Shown: positions 16,796-25,718, counted from the stretch's first letter. The stretch is 33,481 nucleotides of DNA from Sedimenticola selenatireducens DSM 17993 (GCF_000428045.1 NZ_ATZE01000032.1:1-33481), one strand, 5' to 3'. Notes: generated from the sequence alone by a model not told the origin. Made by a program: numbers and translations.

Positions 16796-18331
16796 CTACT
16801 TCTTGCTGGTGCGCTCCCCTGATAGACGTCCGGCTCCCTGCCGTTGCGCCTTGGTTGATGGGCGGGCGCGGGTTTGTGTTTGGAGGGCCATGCTTCCGTT
16901 GTCACTACGCCGGCTTTTGATCCGGGTCGGGCGCTGATGGTTGTTTTTGGCCCGACCGGTTGTGACGGCCCTGTTGCCTTGCGGGTGTTTGCGTACCGAT
17001 CTAAGGGGCTGTTTTTTGACCGTGCCGGTGAGTGGCCGAATGTTCTGCCCGCCCGCGGAAGCGGGGCGACCCAAGGCGCGGCGACGCTGTTGGGCGCTTC
17101 GCTCCGAAAGCGTTGCCGAACGGCGGCTGGACAGTACATCCGGTTGCCGCCTGCCGCTACCGAGCTGATTTCTTTTTGGTATTGATTTCGTCGTCGCCGG
17201 TCGCTTGGCCCCCGGTGGATTAGCGAATTGGTTCTGTCTGCCTGTTTTGGCGGACTTGGTAGCCACTCGCGGCTTTTCGGGATGCATGCGTTGTCGCTCA
17301 GTGAACCGGAACTTGTCCGGGCTGTTGCCCCGGTTCCCGTTCCGGACCGGGTTCCGGTTGTGGGCGTTGCGCTGTCCGGGGGCGGCGTCCGGCGCCACCT
17401 GCGGGCGGACGGTGAGGACCTGATTCGCACGGTAGTGCTCATTTTTCCGCACTCCCCTCGTTGTGCCCTTTTCAACAAGGCGCCGCTCGCCAGGGAGGTC
17501 TTGTTTAGCCGGAAAATCCCGCTGTCGCAACTGTTGTCTCTCTCCGGTCCGTTTGGCTGCGTGATCGCGCCGGTGTCTGGCCCGCTCCTTGCCAGGTTTA
17601 TTGCGGTTGGAGAGATGTCTGACCCCTGCGTGTGGGCCGGTATTTTTATGCTGGAGCTTCGATTTGGCCTGTGGTTTGACGGGGTGTCGCCGATGGTGTG
17701 GACGCTTGCTGTCGACATGTATCACCAGGTGGAATCGGTGCAGGAGGTAGTATCCGGGGTAATAGTGGCCTTGCCACCAACTCCCATAGGGCCGCCAGCC
17801 ATACAGGTAGTCAAAATCATACGGGGGGCGACAGTAGGTCATTACCGGCGGACCGTAATTATCGTAATACTGTCTGATCGTGGTGCCACTGCAATCGCCG
17901 ACCGAATCGTAAACGTAGCGCTCGGTGTAGCGGGGCCCCAACTCGCCTGGAATGGAGAGACCGAGTTCGGCAGCGAGGTCCTGCAACGCCTCGATCGCCT
18001 CATCCCCGGGGATCCCTATTCGCCCGGTATCGGCCGCCTCGCCAATGGCCAGAGCCAGTTCAGCCAAAATATCCGGTGTTATGGGGTAGTCGACGATCCA
18101 GCCATCATCTGGCGCTATACCCGCGGCATTCAGCCGATCTTCCGCCTCCTCCTCGCTCTCGACCTCCCCGAGGCCGAGGGCTTCAAACAGCAGGATGGCA
18201 AAATCGCCTTGCCGGACCAGGATTGGATCAATCGCTGAGACTGTGTTGTCCTCAACCGAGTGTTGTGCGGCAGCCCAAGTGGGGAGTAGCAGCGCTACTG
18301 CTGCCAATAGCGGGATTAGCGCTCTCTTCAT
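16796..18331 (-). CDS. Secreted bipartite protein with a long basic C-terminal half
   Basis: The 511-residue product starts with a signal peptide (about 1-22, LLPTWAAAQ). Residues about 23-125 are acidic and helical. Residues about 130-185 are rich in Tyr, Trp and Gly, with two cysteines, ending with a DYLYGWRPYGSWWQGHYYPG motif seen in a family of uncharacterised secreted proteins. The remaining 320 residues are Arg/Lys/Gln/Asn-rich, low-complexity and probably disordered. The start at 18331 is supported by GGGAG 8 nt upstream; a TTG start 12 nt earlier is unlikely. Binding to nucleic acid or polyanionic surface polymers is possible but unproven. It is convergent with the efflux pump, with 29 bp between stops. 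Confidence 0.75.
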   Translation of the reverse strand: MKRALIPLLAAVALLLPTWAAAQHSVEDNTVSAIDPILVRQGDFAILLFEALGLGEVESEEEAEDRLNAAGIAPDDGWIVDYPITPDILAELALAIGEAADTGRIGIPGDEAIEALQDLAAELGLSIPGELGPRYTERYVYDSVGDCSGTTIRQYYDNYGPPVMTYCRPPYDFDYLYGWRPYGSWWQGHYYPGYYLLHRFHLVIHVDSKRPHHRRHPVKPQAKSKLQHKNTGPHAGVRHLSNRNKPGKERARHRRDHAAKRTGERQQLRQRDFPAKQDLPGERRLVEKGTTRGVRKNEHYRANQVLTVRPQVAPDAAPGQRNAHNRNPVRNGNRGNSPDKFRFTERQRMHPEKPRVATKSAKTGRQNQFANPPGAKRPATTKSIPKRNQLGSGRRQPDVLSSRRSATLSERSAQQRRRALGRPASAGGQNIRPLTGTVKKQPLRSVRKHPQGNRAVTTGRAKNNHQRPTRIKSRRSDNGSMALQTQTRARPSTKAQRQGAGRLSGERTSKK

Positions 18332-18354
18332 TACAACTCCCAACGGCGTTGTAA
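18330..18354 (-). promoter_or_regulatory. Hairpin enclosing the ribosome-binding site
   Basis: TTACAAC and GTTGTAA form a perfect 7-bp stem in the leader of the basic secreted protein. The stem ends at the first base of the ATG and the loop carries the GGGA Shine-Dalgarno. It may modulate translation. Confidence 0.4.
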
Positions 18355-18556
18355 ATCCCCTTTATCAACAGGCTTAGACACTCGAGGTGGGGCGGGAGTG
18401 CCATGACGGGGTGGAACAGGGTATGCGACTGACGGGGCGGAATGGCCATTTCAGGTTCTGATTGTCATAAAATCGGGGGGTTAGTGGGAGCATTGCGACG
18501 CTAGAGGCATATACAAACTTCCCATTACCCGTGGCCCTATTCGAAGCACCCGGCAC

Positions 18557-19324
18557 TCACCGCATCGACAATCCCTGCGGTATGACATCATCAATCAGTT
18601 GGCGCATCTGCTGATAGTGGGTCCCTCTCCAGTAAATTTTGTGACACTGTTCGCATTGCCCGAACAGCTCCTGATGGGCGCGGGTGTGGGGCAACAGCTG
18701 ATCCTGGATCAACGCCTTTGCCACCGGCCGGATCATGCCGTTGCAGTGCAGACAGCGGGTGAAGGGCAGAAACTGGTTGTGCAGGTCGAGGCGGTCGATG
18801 ACCTCCCGCAGTTGCCGGCGGGGCTGGCGGGAGCGCACGAAGTAGCCGTGGGTGATCTGTCTGCGCATCAGCAGCTTGCGATCACAGGTGAGCAGGATGC
18901 GATGCTGTGCTACTGAGATATCGGCCAGGGTGGGATCGTCATAGTCGTTGCGATACAGGGCGTCGAAACCGAGCATGCGCAGGTAGGCGGCCAGACGGCC
19001 CAGGTGGGCGTCCAGTACAAAACGGGTGGTACGCAAGGGGCGGGGGCGCAGATGGGTGAGCGGGGTGATGTCCAGGGCCTCAAACACCGGGTAGACGCTG
19101 ATTCGATCACCGTCCTGCACCTGGTAGTGAAAATCCACCGGCTGGCCGTTCACGAGAATGAGGTCTATCTCGGTATGCGGGACGCCCAGTGATTCGACCA
19201 GATCCTTGATCGAGCCGGTTTTCTTGTGGTGATGGACAAATTCAATCTTTTGCCTCTTGGCGGGCAGAAAATCGTTCAGCTCTTCGTAGAAGCGCAAGTG
19301 GAGCCGGAGTGCTGGTGTCGCCAT
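18557..19324 (-). CDS. Mut7-C RNase-domain protein with an N-terminal ubiquitin-like domain
   Basis: The 255-residue protein has an N-terminal MoaD/ThiS-like beta-grasp domain (about 5-82, with LVNGQPVDFHYQVQDGDRISVYPV). A Mut7-C PIN-like nuclease domain follows (about 100-250), with Asp105 in FVLDAHLGRLAAYLR and TCDRKLL near 146-152. It ends in a zinc ribbon with CLHC (191-194) and CEQC (224-227). Members of this family are predicted RNases. The start MATPALRLHLR at 19324 gives the normal domain boundary; the upstream in-frame extension overlaps pcm and is unlike protein. It lies 7 bp after the pcm stop, so it belongs to the same operon. Confidence 0.88.
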   Translation of the reverse strand: MATPALRLHLRFYEELNDFLPAKRQKIEFVHHHKKTGSIKDLVESLGVPHTEIDLILVNGQPVDFHYQVQDGDRISVYPVFEALDITPLTHLRPRPLRTTRFVLDAHLGRLAAYLRMLGFDALYRNDYDDPTLADISVAQHRILLTCDRKLLMRRQITHGYFVRSRQPRRQLREVIDRLDLHNQFLPFTRCLHCNGMIRPVAKALIQDQLLPHTRAHQELFGQCEQCHKIYWRGTHYQQMRQLIDDVIPQGLSMR

Positions 19325-19331
19325 CCGTCTG

Positions 19332-20018
19332 TTACTCGTCAAACGCTGCCGGTGACTGGTCCACCAGCGGCACGAACGCGACGCTAAGGATGTCGCGGGT
19401 GTGGGTATGACCCTGCGCATCCTTGGTTACCAGCAGCAGTTGCTGGGACATACGGAAAGAGCCAACCGGGATGACCAGCCGTCCGCCGGGCGCCAGTTGT
19501 TCCCTCAGGGCCTCGGGTATGTACGGAGCCGCCGCAGTGACCAGTATGCCGTGGTAGGGCGCATGTTCCGGCCAGCCCTGATAGCCGTTGCCGCAGCATG
19601 GCTGGATATTGGTATAACCCAGCCGTGCCAGCCGCTGGCTGGCGGATTTGCTGAGTTCCGGAATCAGCTCCATGCTGTACACCTTGTGGTACAGCAGTGA
19701 CAACACCGCTGTCTGGTAACCCGAGCCGGTGCCGACTTCAAGCACAGACTGATCGGGTTCCGGTACCAGCAGATCGGTCATCAGTGCCACGATATAGGGC
19801 TGGGATATGGTTTGGCCATGACCGATCGGAAGCGGACCGTTGTCAAAGGCCAATTTTTTCATTTCATCCGGAACAAACTCATCGCGTGGCACCTGGGCCA
19901 TGGCGTCCATGAGCCGCTGGTCCAGTGACGCCTTGCCGATCAGGTGGCGGGTATAGCCCACTTCACTGTTGATGTCGGCCAGCATCTGCTGCATGTCGCT
20001 GCGGCGTGACAGGGACAC
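19332..20018 (-). CDS. pcm: Protein-L-isoaspartate O-methyltransferase
   Basis: This 228-residue cytosolic enzyme methylates L-isoaspartyl residues using S-adenosylmethionine, starting repair of aged proteins. Family motifs are PRDEFVPDE (44-52), GHGQTISQP (66-74) and the SAM-binding loop VLEVGTGSGYQTAVL (92-106). A GTG start at 20018 follows the stop of the PEBP gene by 3 bp and gives the family's usual length of 205-230. A later ATG (MQQMLADI) is possible but has no ribosome-binding site. It lies in the middle of a three-gene minus-strand cluster. Confidence 0.93.
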   Translation of the reverse strand: MSLSRRSDMQQMLADINSEVGYTRHLIGKASLDQRLMDAMAQVPRDEFVPDEMKKLAFDNGPLPIGHGQTISQPYIVALMTDLLVPEPDQSVLEVGTGSGYQTAVLSLLYHKVYSMELIPELSKSASQRLARLGYTNIQPCCGNGYQGWPEHAPYHGILVTAAAPYIPEALREQLAPGGRLVIPVGSFRMSQQLLLVTKDAQGHTHTRDILSVAFVPLVDQSPAAFDE

Positions 20019-20021
20019 AGG

Positions 20022-20498
20022 TCACGCCTGCTTCTGATACGTCCCGATCAGCTCCGCCTGGGTGATGATATGGCCTTGCATCGCCGCCTCCAGTTGATTT
20101 TTGGTCGGCTGTTTCAAGTCATCGAGCATGCTTTCCAACGCATAGAGTTTGAAGAAGTATCGGTGCCGGCCAATCGGCGGGCAGGGACCGCCGTAACCGG
20201 TGCGATGCCAGTCGTTGAGACCCTCACGGGTACCGGCCGGCAGCTGGGCCCTGGTGACCCGCTCGGGCAGACCGGCTGTGGTGGGCGGCAGGTTATAGAG
20301 CAGCCAGTGCACCCAGGTCATCTTCGGTGCAGCGGGATCGGGCGCATCCGGGTCGTCAACAATCAATACCAGACTGCGGGCGCTGTCGGGGACGTTGTCC
20401 CAGGAGAGCGGTGGAGAGCGGTCCTCCCCCGTGCAGGTGTAGATAGTTGGGATCTCGCTGCCATTCTCAAAAGCGCTGGATGTCAGAATAAGAGTCAT
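20022..20498 (-). CDS. YbhB/YbcL family PEBP (Raf kinase inhibitor-like) protein
   Basis: The 158-residue protein carries the bacterial phosphatidylethanolamine-binding fold: SPPLSWDNVP, a DDPDAPD ligand-pocket motif, HWLLYNLPP, and the GYGGPCPPIGRHRYFFKLYAL signature. The biochemical role of bacterial members is unclear. No signal peptide is present in this start choice, so it is cytosolic. The ATG at 20498 has GGAGACC close upstream. An open frame extending to 20777 is unlike protein and was rejected. It is the first gene of the cluster with pcm and the Mut7-C gene. Confidence 0.9.
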   Translation of the reverse strand: MTLILTSSAFENGSEIPTIYTCTGEDRSPPLSWDNVPDSARSLVLIVDDPDAPDPAAPKMTWVHWLLYNLPPTTAGLPERVTRAQLPAGTREGLNDWHRTGYGGPCPPIGRHRYFFKLYALESMLDDLKQPTKNQLEAAMQGHIITQAELIGTYQKQA

Positions 20499-20776
20499 GG
20501 CGGTCTCCTTGTTCTCTTTTGCGTGGCTGGTTTCCATGCTTGTGTGGCCAAACGCATGTTGGCTAAATTGGACCTTTTCACCCGGTGCAAATTGCCTGAT
20601 CAATACCATAGAACAAAATTGAGGGTAGTGTTTATCGGATACGTGTCGGGGCTGCCGGCAGATAACAGCGGCGTGGAATCGACGGTCATGGCAGGCAAGA
20701 AGCCGTATCCTGGCTATTGTGTCGACAGCGGCCCGTGCATTTGCTTCAATAGGCGACTGTATCGATACAAGTAGCA

Positions 20777-21205
20777 ATGTCCTCTATGCCTGTACAGCGT
20801 CCACAACAGCAGACCGGAGCCGCCCGTGTGGTTTATCTTGCACTGGGCTGGCTGTTTTTTGGTCTGGGTATGCTGGGAGTGGTATTGCCGGTACTGCCTA
20901 CTACGCCCTTCCTGTTGCTGGCGCTCTGGGCCTTCTCCAGAAGTTCGGCCCGGCTACACCACTGGCTCTACCAGCACAGGATTTTTGGTCCTGCGCTGCA
21001 GCGCTGGCATCAGCACCGGATCATCCCGATGCATGCGAAACTGTTTATCGTACTGGCCATGGGAACAAGTTTTGTCTATGTGATCGGTTTCAGCCGTCTG
21101 CCAGCAGGTATTAACTTCGTGGTTGCCATGATCATGATGGCGGTTGCAACCTATCTGCTTAGCCGGCCCAGTTCATTGAAGCCAGAGGAAGAACGGACTG
21201 AATAA
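20777..21205 (+). CDS. YbaN/DUF454 family inner-membrane protein
   Basis: The 142-residue protein matches the DUF454 (YbaN) family. The signature VLPVLPTTPFLLLALWAFSRSS (about 37-58) is followed by the LHHWLYQHRIFGPALQRWHQHR loop. Transmembrane helices are near 19-38, 42-56, 88-104 and 110-127. Its function is not established in any organism that I know of. It is divergent from the PEBP cluster, separated by 278 bp that hold both promoters and no other visible feature. The start codon lacks a strong Shine-Dalgarno; an ATG three codons later is an alternative. Confidence 0.85.
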   Translation: MSSMPVQRPQQQTGAARVVYLALGWLFFGLGMLGVVLPVLPTTPFLLLALWAFSRSSARLHHWLYQHRIFGPALQRWHQHRIIPMHAKLFIVLAMGTSFVYVIGFSRLPAGINFVVAMIMMAVATYLLSRPSSLKPEEERTE

Positions 21206-21335
21206 TCAGGCTTTGGTTAGACGCCTCGTCGGCAGTCACGGGTGGAGCATCCCTATAAATAGCGCCAATCGACAAGCCAGGCTAAACCGCTGATAAAACA
21301 ATACAGTTTCAACTATCCATCCATCGCTCAGCAGC

Positions 21336-21349
21336 GGGTCATATCACCC
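21336..21349. promoter_or_regulatory. Candidate activator site (UAS) for the kinase operon
   Basis: GGGTCATATCACCC differs by one base from the perfect palindrome GGGTGATATCACCC. It is centred about 106 bp upstream of the -12 element at 21446. The same palindrome with one different mismatch recurs at 24632-24645. The rest of 21206-21434 shows no other feature. Confidence 0.6.
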
Positions 21350-21434
21350 CGGAATAGCGGGGCATAGAACCCGTTACACTTGGTCATATTCCTCTGCGAA
21401 CAGAAAATTTGGCATTTGAGCGCATATTGTTTTA

Positions 21435-21450
21435 TGGCCCTGTTTTTGCT
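21435..21450 (+). promoter_or_regulatory. Sigma-54 promoter of the kinase-regulator operon
   Basis: TGGCCCTGTTTTTGCT matches the -24/-12 consensus, with GG and GC separated by exactly 10 bp. The start of transcription would be near 21461, giving a leader of about 160 nt. A sigma-54 promoter here implies positive autoregulation by the NtrC-type regulator. Confidence 0.7.
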
Positions 21451-21619
21451 GTTATTACTTGGATAGCAGCATATATTAGCTATGGGCTGCCTTCTTTGGT
21501 CGGGCTAGGTTTGTTCCTACACTACTGCTTCGCAGCGAGGGAATCTCTGTTGTGTGGTGTGTATTAATCATGTCGTGTGATCACTATGAACCAATCGCAA
21601 AAGGAGTACGGGCGTTTAA

Positions 21620-23065
21620 ATGCGTAGTGTCCAGTATTTATTGATGCGCTCCGTCTGGCTGCTGTCGGGAGTTGCACTGCTTCTGCTCTTTGTCAGCCAG
21701 GGACTTCTGATCTATAGCGCATGGGACTATGCAGCGCGTATAAAGCCAATACAGCAGCATATGGACTATCTGAGAATGCTTGAAGTTGCCGATTTTGATA
21801 TACGCACAAAGTTGGTTAATCTCCTTGACTCGGAAAGTGGATTTTTGGACCCTGATGAGACTGCGCGGCAAACAGAGCAACTTCGCGACCTGATCATATT
21901 TCGAACCAGTCTGGCAAAACCGACCTCAGATGCACTCAACTATGCCCTGACGCAACTGGAAGCTTTTGATGGCAGGGATCAGGTTGCGCTAAGAAAATCC
22001 ATGTCCGCGATGCGAAGCGCCCTCAACCAGGAGCTTAATGCGCATCAGTCATTGATCTCCTCTTTTTATATGAATGCCGAGCGGAAACAACGCTTTGCGA
22101 TCGGCCTTGCATTCGGGTTTCTGATTATTTCAGTCATGCTATGGGCAATGGTACGTCAGCGCATAGTTTTGCCGTTAAGTAAACTCACTGATCAGATGAT
22201 GTTGCTGACAAGGCGTGATTACTCCGAATTGGAAGTCGAAGATGCAGATCCGATGCTGTCTGGAATAATAGAAAAATATAACCATATGGCGAAGCGGTTA
22301 AAGATATTGGAGTCTGCACAACAACAACGGGAGGACACCCTGGCCACCGAGGTGCGAAACACAAGTTATCTGCTGTTACAGCAGCAGTATCGGCTGTCAC
22401 AGGCCGAACGGCTCGGAGCAGTGGGCGAAATGGCTGCGGGTATTGCCCATGAACTGCGTAATCCACTGACAGGTGTACAGATGGCCCTGGATAATATACG
22501 CGGTGACATGCCGGATGAGGATTTGGCTGAGCGTATCGACCTGGTTGCGAGCGAGGTAAGGCGTGTTAACCAGCAACTGAATCATCTGTTGGACCAGACA
22601 AGACAACGACCGGAGTTACCGACAAGTGTAAATATTCATGAGGATTTGAAGAGCCTCATTTCGCTGGTTAAATTCCAACTTTCAAGAGAGATTACGCTAG
22701 TTCATGAGGTAGATAAACAACTGACATGTCAGTTGCCGCGCAATCGGTTTCGTCAGGCGCTGCTAAATCTGATTTTGAATGCCGGTCAGGCACTGAATGA
22801 AACACCCGGAAAAATAACTGTGCGGGTTGTTGAAAAGGGTGATTTGCTTGAAGTCAAGGTAATGGACAGCGGTCCCGGGTTCTCCGCATCGATGCTAAAT
22901 ACAGGAATACAGCCTTTTCACACTGGGCGTTCTGATGGCACTGGGCTAGGCTTGGTGATGGTGCGTCGAACTATTAGCGATTTCGGTGGGGAAGTCCATC
23001 TGAGTAACCAGGAGGAGGGCGGCGCTTGTGTGACTCTGACAATGCCCTGTAATAAGAATGGCTAA
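21620..23065 (+). CDS. Membrane sensor histidine kinase of the sigma-54 system
   Basis: The 481-residue kinase has transmembrane 1 at about 11-33, a helical periplasmic sensor of roughly 125 residues, transmembrane 2 at about 159-179, a HAMP domain (about 180-232), and a HisKA domain. The phospho-acceptor is His277 in AGIAHELRNPLTGVQ, an NtrB/AtoS-like H box. The ATPase domain shows LNLILNAGQALNE, DSGPGFS and GTGLGLVMV. It should phosphorylate the regulator encoded immediately downstream, whose gene it overlaps by 8 bp. The AAGGAG sequence is 13 nt from the ATG, an unusually long spacing. No ligand can be predicted for the helical sensor domain. Confidence 0.92.
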   Translation: MRSVQYLLMRSVWLLSGVALLLLFVSQGLLIYSAWDYAARIKPIQQHMDYLRMLEVADFDIRTKLVNLLDSESGFLDPDETARQTEQLRDLIIFRTSLAKPTSDALNYALTQLEAFDGRDQVALRKSMSAMRSALNQELNAHQSLISSFYMNAERKQRFAIGLAFGFLIISVMLWAMVRQRIVLPLSKLTDQMMLLTRRDYSELEVEDADPMLSGIIEKYNHMAKRLKILESAQQQREDTLATEVRNTSYLLLQQQYRLSQAERLGAVGEMAAGIAHELRNPLTGVQMALDNIRGDMPDEDLAERIDLVASEVRRVNQQLNHLLDQTRQRPELPTSVNIHEDLKSLISLVKFQLSREITLVHEVDKQLTCQLPRNRFRQALLNLILNAGQALNETPGKITVRVVEKGDLLEVKVMDSGPGFSASMLNTGIQPFHTGRSDGTGLGLVMVRRTISDFGGEVHLSNQEEGGACVTLTMPCNKNG

Positions 23066-24494
23066 AACGATACTGATTATTGAAGATGAACCCCTGTTGG
23101 GTGCCGAGCTTAAGCGCCACTTTGAACGGGTAGGCTGGCGTGTGGAATTAGCTGAACAACTGGGGCTGGCAAGAAGCAAGTTGTTTGATAAGGGGTTACT
23201 CCCCCCTGTCGTACTCGCAGACATGAATCTTCCTGATGGAAATTCACTTGATTTATTGGAAGAGGTAAAGCAGAACAAAATTGTTGGCGAGTGGATATTT
23301 CTCACCGGCTACGGCAGCGTTGCTGATTCGGTACGCGCGCTACGGTTGGGTGCTTATGATTTTCTGGAAAAGCCGGTGGACTTCGAGCGGCTGGATTTGG
23401 TGATCAGCGGCGCAATGCGCAGCGCCATTGCCCAACGACGCCTGTATGATCAGTTGGAAACCGGCAGTCGTCATTTTACCGTGGAAAGTTTTATCGGCCG
23501 AAGCAGTGCCGCCGAGCAGATACGGGCGATTTTGCGAAAACTGATTGATACACCCATCTCGGCCTTGATCGTCAGCGGAGAGACTGGCACGGGCAAAGGC
23601 GTTGTGACCAAGATTCTGCATTACAGCGGACAACGTCAAGACGCACCAATGGTTGAAGTCAACTGTTCGGCACTGCCGAAAGACCTTCTGGAATCTGAAC
23701 TGTTCGGCCATGAAGCCGGCTCCTTTACCGGAGCCAAAGGACGGCGAAGAGGTCTTTTTGAACAGGCGGATGGCGGTACATTGTTCCTCGATGAGATTGC
23801 AGAAATGCCTGTTGACTTGCAGTCCAAGCTGCTTAAGGCTCTGGAAGAAAAAAAGTTCCGCCGGGTAGGCGGTGACCGGGAGATTCAGGTAGATGTGCAA
23901 GTGATAGCGGCGACCAACCGTGATTTGCTTACTTGCATTGAAGAAGGGTTATTTCGTAAAGATCTTTATCACCGGTTAAGTGTCTACCAGTTGCGGGTTC
24001 CACCGCTACGTGAGCGGGTGATTGATCTGGAACAGCTGGTGCCGTTATTTATCGCTGAGTTTAATGCAAAGTCGGGTAAGAGTGTTTCTGTGATCGGCGA
24101 AAGGGTCTGGGAGAAGTTGAAGGCGCATAGTTGGCCGGGTAATGTGCGGGAACTGCGTAATGTCATAGAGCGTTGCGTGCTGTTTTCAGACACCAATGAA
24201 CTGCCTGTTCAGTGGCTGCATTTGCAACCAGAAATTTATGCCCCTGAGGAGAGCGTCACCGTCCCCGGGGGGTCACTCTCCGGCCCCGATGCGGTAACAC
24301 CGGATCATCAATTTATACATGTGCCACTTGATGGTTCCATGGGGCTGGATGAAATGGACAGGTTTATTATCTGTGCCGCATTAGAGCAGAATCAGCACAA
24401 TGTTACCGCGACAGCCAGAATGCTCAATACTACTCGCGACACGCTTCGCTATCGTATCAATAAATATGATATCCAACTCCCGGACGGCGCTTAA
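23058..24494 (+). CDS. NtrC-type sigma-54-dependent response regulator
   Basis: The 478-residue regulator has a receiver domain (1-120; phospho-acceptor Asp55 in VLADMNLPDG, Lys105 in EKP), a central AAA+ sigma-54 activation domain (about 146-375) and a C-terminal Fis-type helix-turn-helix (about 445-470, NVTATARMLNTTRDTLRYRI). Walker A is GETGTGKG (174-181) and Walker B TLFLDE (241-246). The sigma-54-contact loop reads GSFTGA (221-226), a known variant of GAFTGA. All parts needed for an active enhancer-binding protein are present. The cluster of sigma-54 promoters on this operon and the genes that follow makes it their likely activator. Confidence 0.95.
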   Translation: MAKTILIIEDEPLLGAELKRHFERVGWRVELAEQLGLARSKLFDKGLLPPVVLADMNLPDGNSLDLLEEVKQNKIVGEWIFLTGYGSVADSVRALRLGAYDFLEKPVDFERLDLVISGAMRSAIAQRRLYDQLETGSRHFTVESFIGRSSAAEQIRAILRKLIDTPISALIVSGETGTGKGVVTKILHYSGQRQDAPMVEVNCSALPKDLLESELFGHEAGSFTGAKGRRRGLFEQADGGTLFLDEIAEMPVDLQSKLLKALEEKKFRRVGGDREIQVDVQVIAATNRDLLTCIEEGLFRKDLYHRLSVYQLRVPPLRERVIDLEQLVPLFIAEFNAKSGKSVSVIGERVWEKLKAHSWPGNVRELRNVIERCVLFSDTNELPVQWLHLQPEIYAPEESVTVPGGSLSGPDAVTPDHQFIHVPLDGSMGLDEMDRFIICAALEQNQHNVTATARMLNTTRDTLRYRINKYDIQLPDGA

Positions 24495-24590
24495 CACGAC
24501 ATCGTCACTCTTCAGCAATAACCATCCACAGAGGCCATTCGCGGCCGGTTTACAATGTCTCTCGTTACTCTTTTCAATGCTCATTATTTT

Positions 24591-24645
24591 GGGTGATTTG
24601 TCTCTCCGGTAATTGGGCGGTATCACCCGATGGGTGATATCACCG
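24591..24645. promoter_or_regulatory. Clustered activator half-sites (UAS) before the BON gene
   Basis: Half-sites are GGGTGAT (24591), ATCACCC (24622), GGGTGAT (24632) and ATCACCG (24639). TATCACCC-GAT-GGGTGATA (24621-24639) is a perfect inverted repeat, and GGGTGATATCACCG (24632-24645) matches the site before the kinase operon. The main site is about 70 bp from the -12 element. Confidence 0.7.
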
Positions 24646-24692
24646 GTTGTTGATAAATATATAACATATTGATTTATTAGATAAATAAGTGT

Positions 24693-24708
24693 TGGCACTT
24701 ATTCTGCT
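24693..24708 (+). promoter_or_regulatory. Sigma-54 promoter of the BON-domain gene
   Basis: TGGCACTTATTCTGCT has a perfect -24 (TGGCAC) and a -12 with one mismatch (CTGCT), with the exact GG-N10-GC spacing. Transcription would start near 24719, leaving a leader of about 150 nt with no strong fold recognised. Confidence 0.7.
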
Positions 24709-24866
24709 TGATACATCCCAAGTCCAACCAGACGTACCGGCATCCATCCAGTGGTTAATCTACTGGAAAGGTATGCAATACGTAGTCGGCTGAGCGGACA
24801 CAGTAATAATGCGTCGGTTCCGCCAGGGATGACAAACTGAACAATTAGATTATGGAGACATATATT

Positions 24867-25718
24867 ATGAAGCGTTATCCAATAAAAGCGATTGTAACCG
24901 CTTGTGCTATCGCATTAGCCACCGCCAGTACGCCGTTACTGGCTGACACAAGCAAAGACAGCTCTTCTGACCTATGGGCCAAAGCATCACTCGCCACAAC
25001 CTATACCCTCAATCGTCATCTTAACCCTTTTGATATCGACATTGAGGTAAACAATGGAGTGGCGACGTTGCGCGGTACTGTCGATGATATGGTTGAGCGT
25101 GATCTCGCTGAAGAGCTGGCTCTGGGCGTTGAAAACATCCGTGAAGTGGATAATCAGCTGAAGGTCAATCCCAACCCGGTTGACTCAGACGGCACGGTCA
25201 AAAAAGACAATAAAGATACAGAGCGTAGCTTTATGCGCAAGGTTGAGGATGCCAACGTGACAGCCAAAGTAAAGTCCCAGCTGTTATGGAACAGCAACAC
25301 AGACAGACTGGATATCACCGTTGAAACTCACGATGGTGTCGTCATGTTATCCGGTTATGTGAAATCGGATGCTGAATCACAACTGGCCGAGCAGATTGCA
25401 CGCAATACCAATGATGTCCGAGAGGTGAAAAACCAGCTGCAGATTGACAAACAGAAAGTACCGTTGGATGTTGCGGCCGAACGTAAAACCGAAGAGGCCG
25501 CTCAAAAGATTACCGACGGCTGGATAACGACCAAAGTAAAATCGGCACTGCTGTATAACCGTACGGTAGATGGCACCGATATCAATGTGGATACGAAAGA
25601 CGGTGTAGTCAGCCTGCGCGGTCATGTGGATAGTGATTTCGAACGCAAGCAAGCCATCGCAATCGCCAGCAATGTTAAGGGCGTGAAGTCCGTAACAGAT
25701 GAGCTTAAAGGCAGTTAG
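24867..25718 (+). CDS. OsmY-like periplasmic protein with three BON domains
   Basis: The 283-residue protein has a signal peptide (about 1-26, ending PLLA before DTSK) and three BON domains, at about 33-100, 122-190 and 210-280. Each has the pattern xxIDIxVxNGVVxLxGxVxS(D) followed by an REVxNQL-like end. BON domains bind membrane lipids; OsmY in E. coli is a periplasmic, RpoS-dependent stress protein with two such domains. The ATG at 24867 is preferred because GGAG lies 9 nt before it; an upstream ATG at 24852 would put that sequence inside the gene. It is directly downstream of a sigma-54 promoter with clustered activator sites. Confidence 0.9.
   Translation: MKRYPIKAIVTACAIALATASTPLLADTSKDSSSDLWAKASLATTYTLNRHLNPFDIDIEVNNGVATLRGTVDDMVERDLAEELALGVENIREVDNQLKVNPNPVDSDGTVKKDNKDTERSFMRKVEDANVTAKVKSQLLWNSNTDRLDITVETHDGVVMLSGYVKSDAESQLAEQIARNTNDVREVKNQLQIDKQKVPLDVAAERKTEEAAQKITDGWITTKVKSALLYNRTVDGTDINVDTKDGVVSLRGHVDSDFERKQAIAIASNVKGVKSVTDELKGS

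Noticed and set aside
16642-17718. 358-codon minus-strand open frame
   Set aside because: It overlaps the real minus-strand gene in another frame and the end of the efflux pump. The Ser/Arg/Pro-rich translation is a composition artefact; the other frame has a signal peptide and a ribosome-binding site.
17228-18238. 336-codon plus-strand open frame
   Set aside because: It is antisense to the secreted basic protein, lacks a recognisable domain or good ribosome-binding site, and is explained by the Arg-rich codon composition of the real gene.
24591-24645. CRISPR-like repeat array
   Set aside because: The four short half-sites are only 7 bp, alternate in orientation, and fit an activator-binding region. 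No spacer pattern exists.
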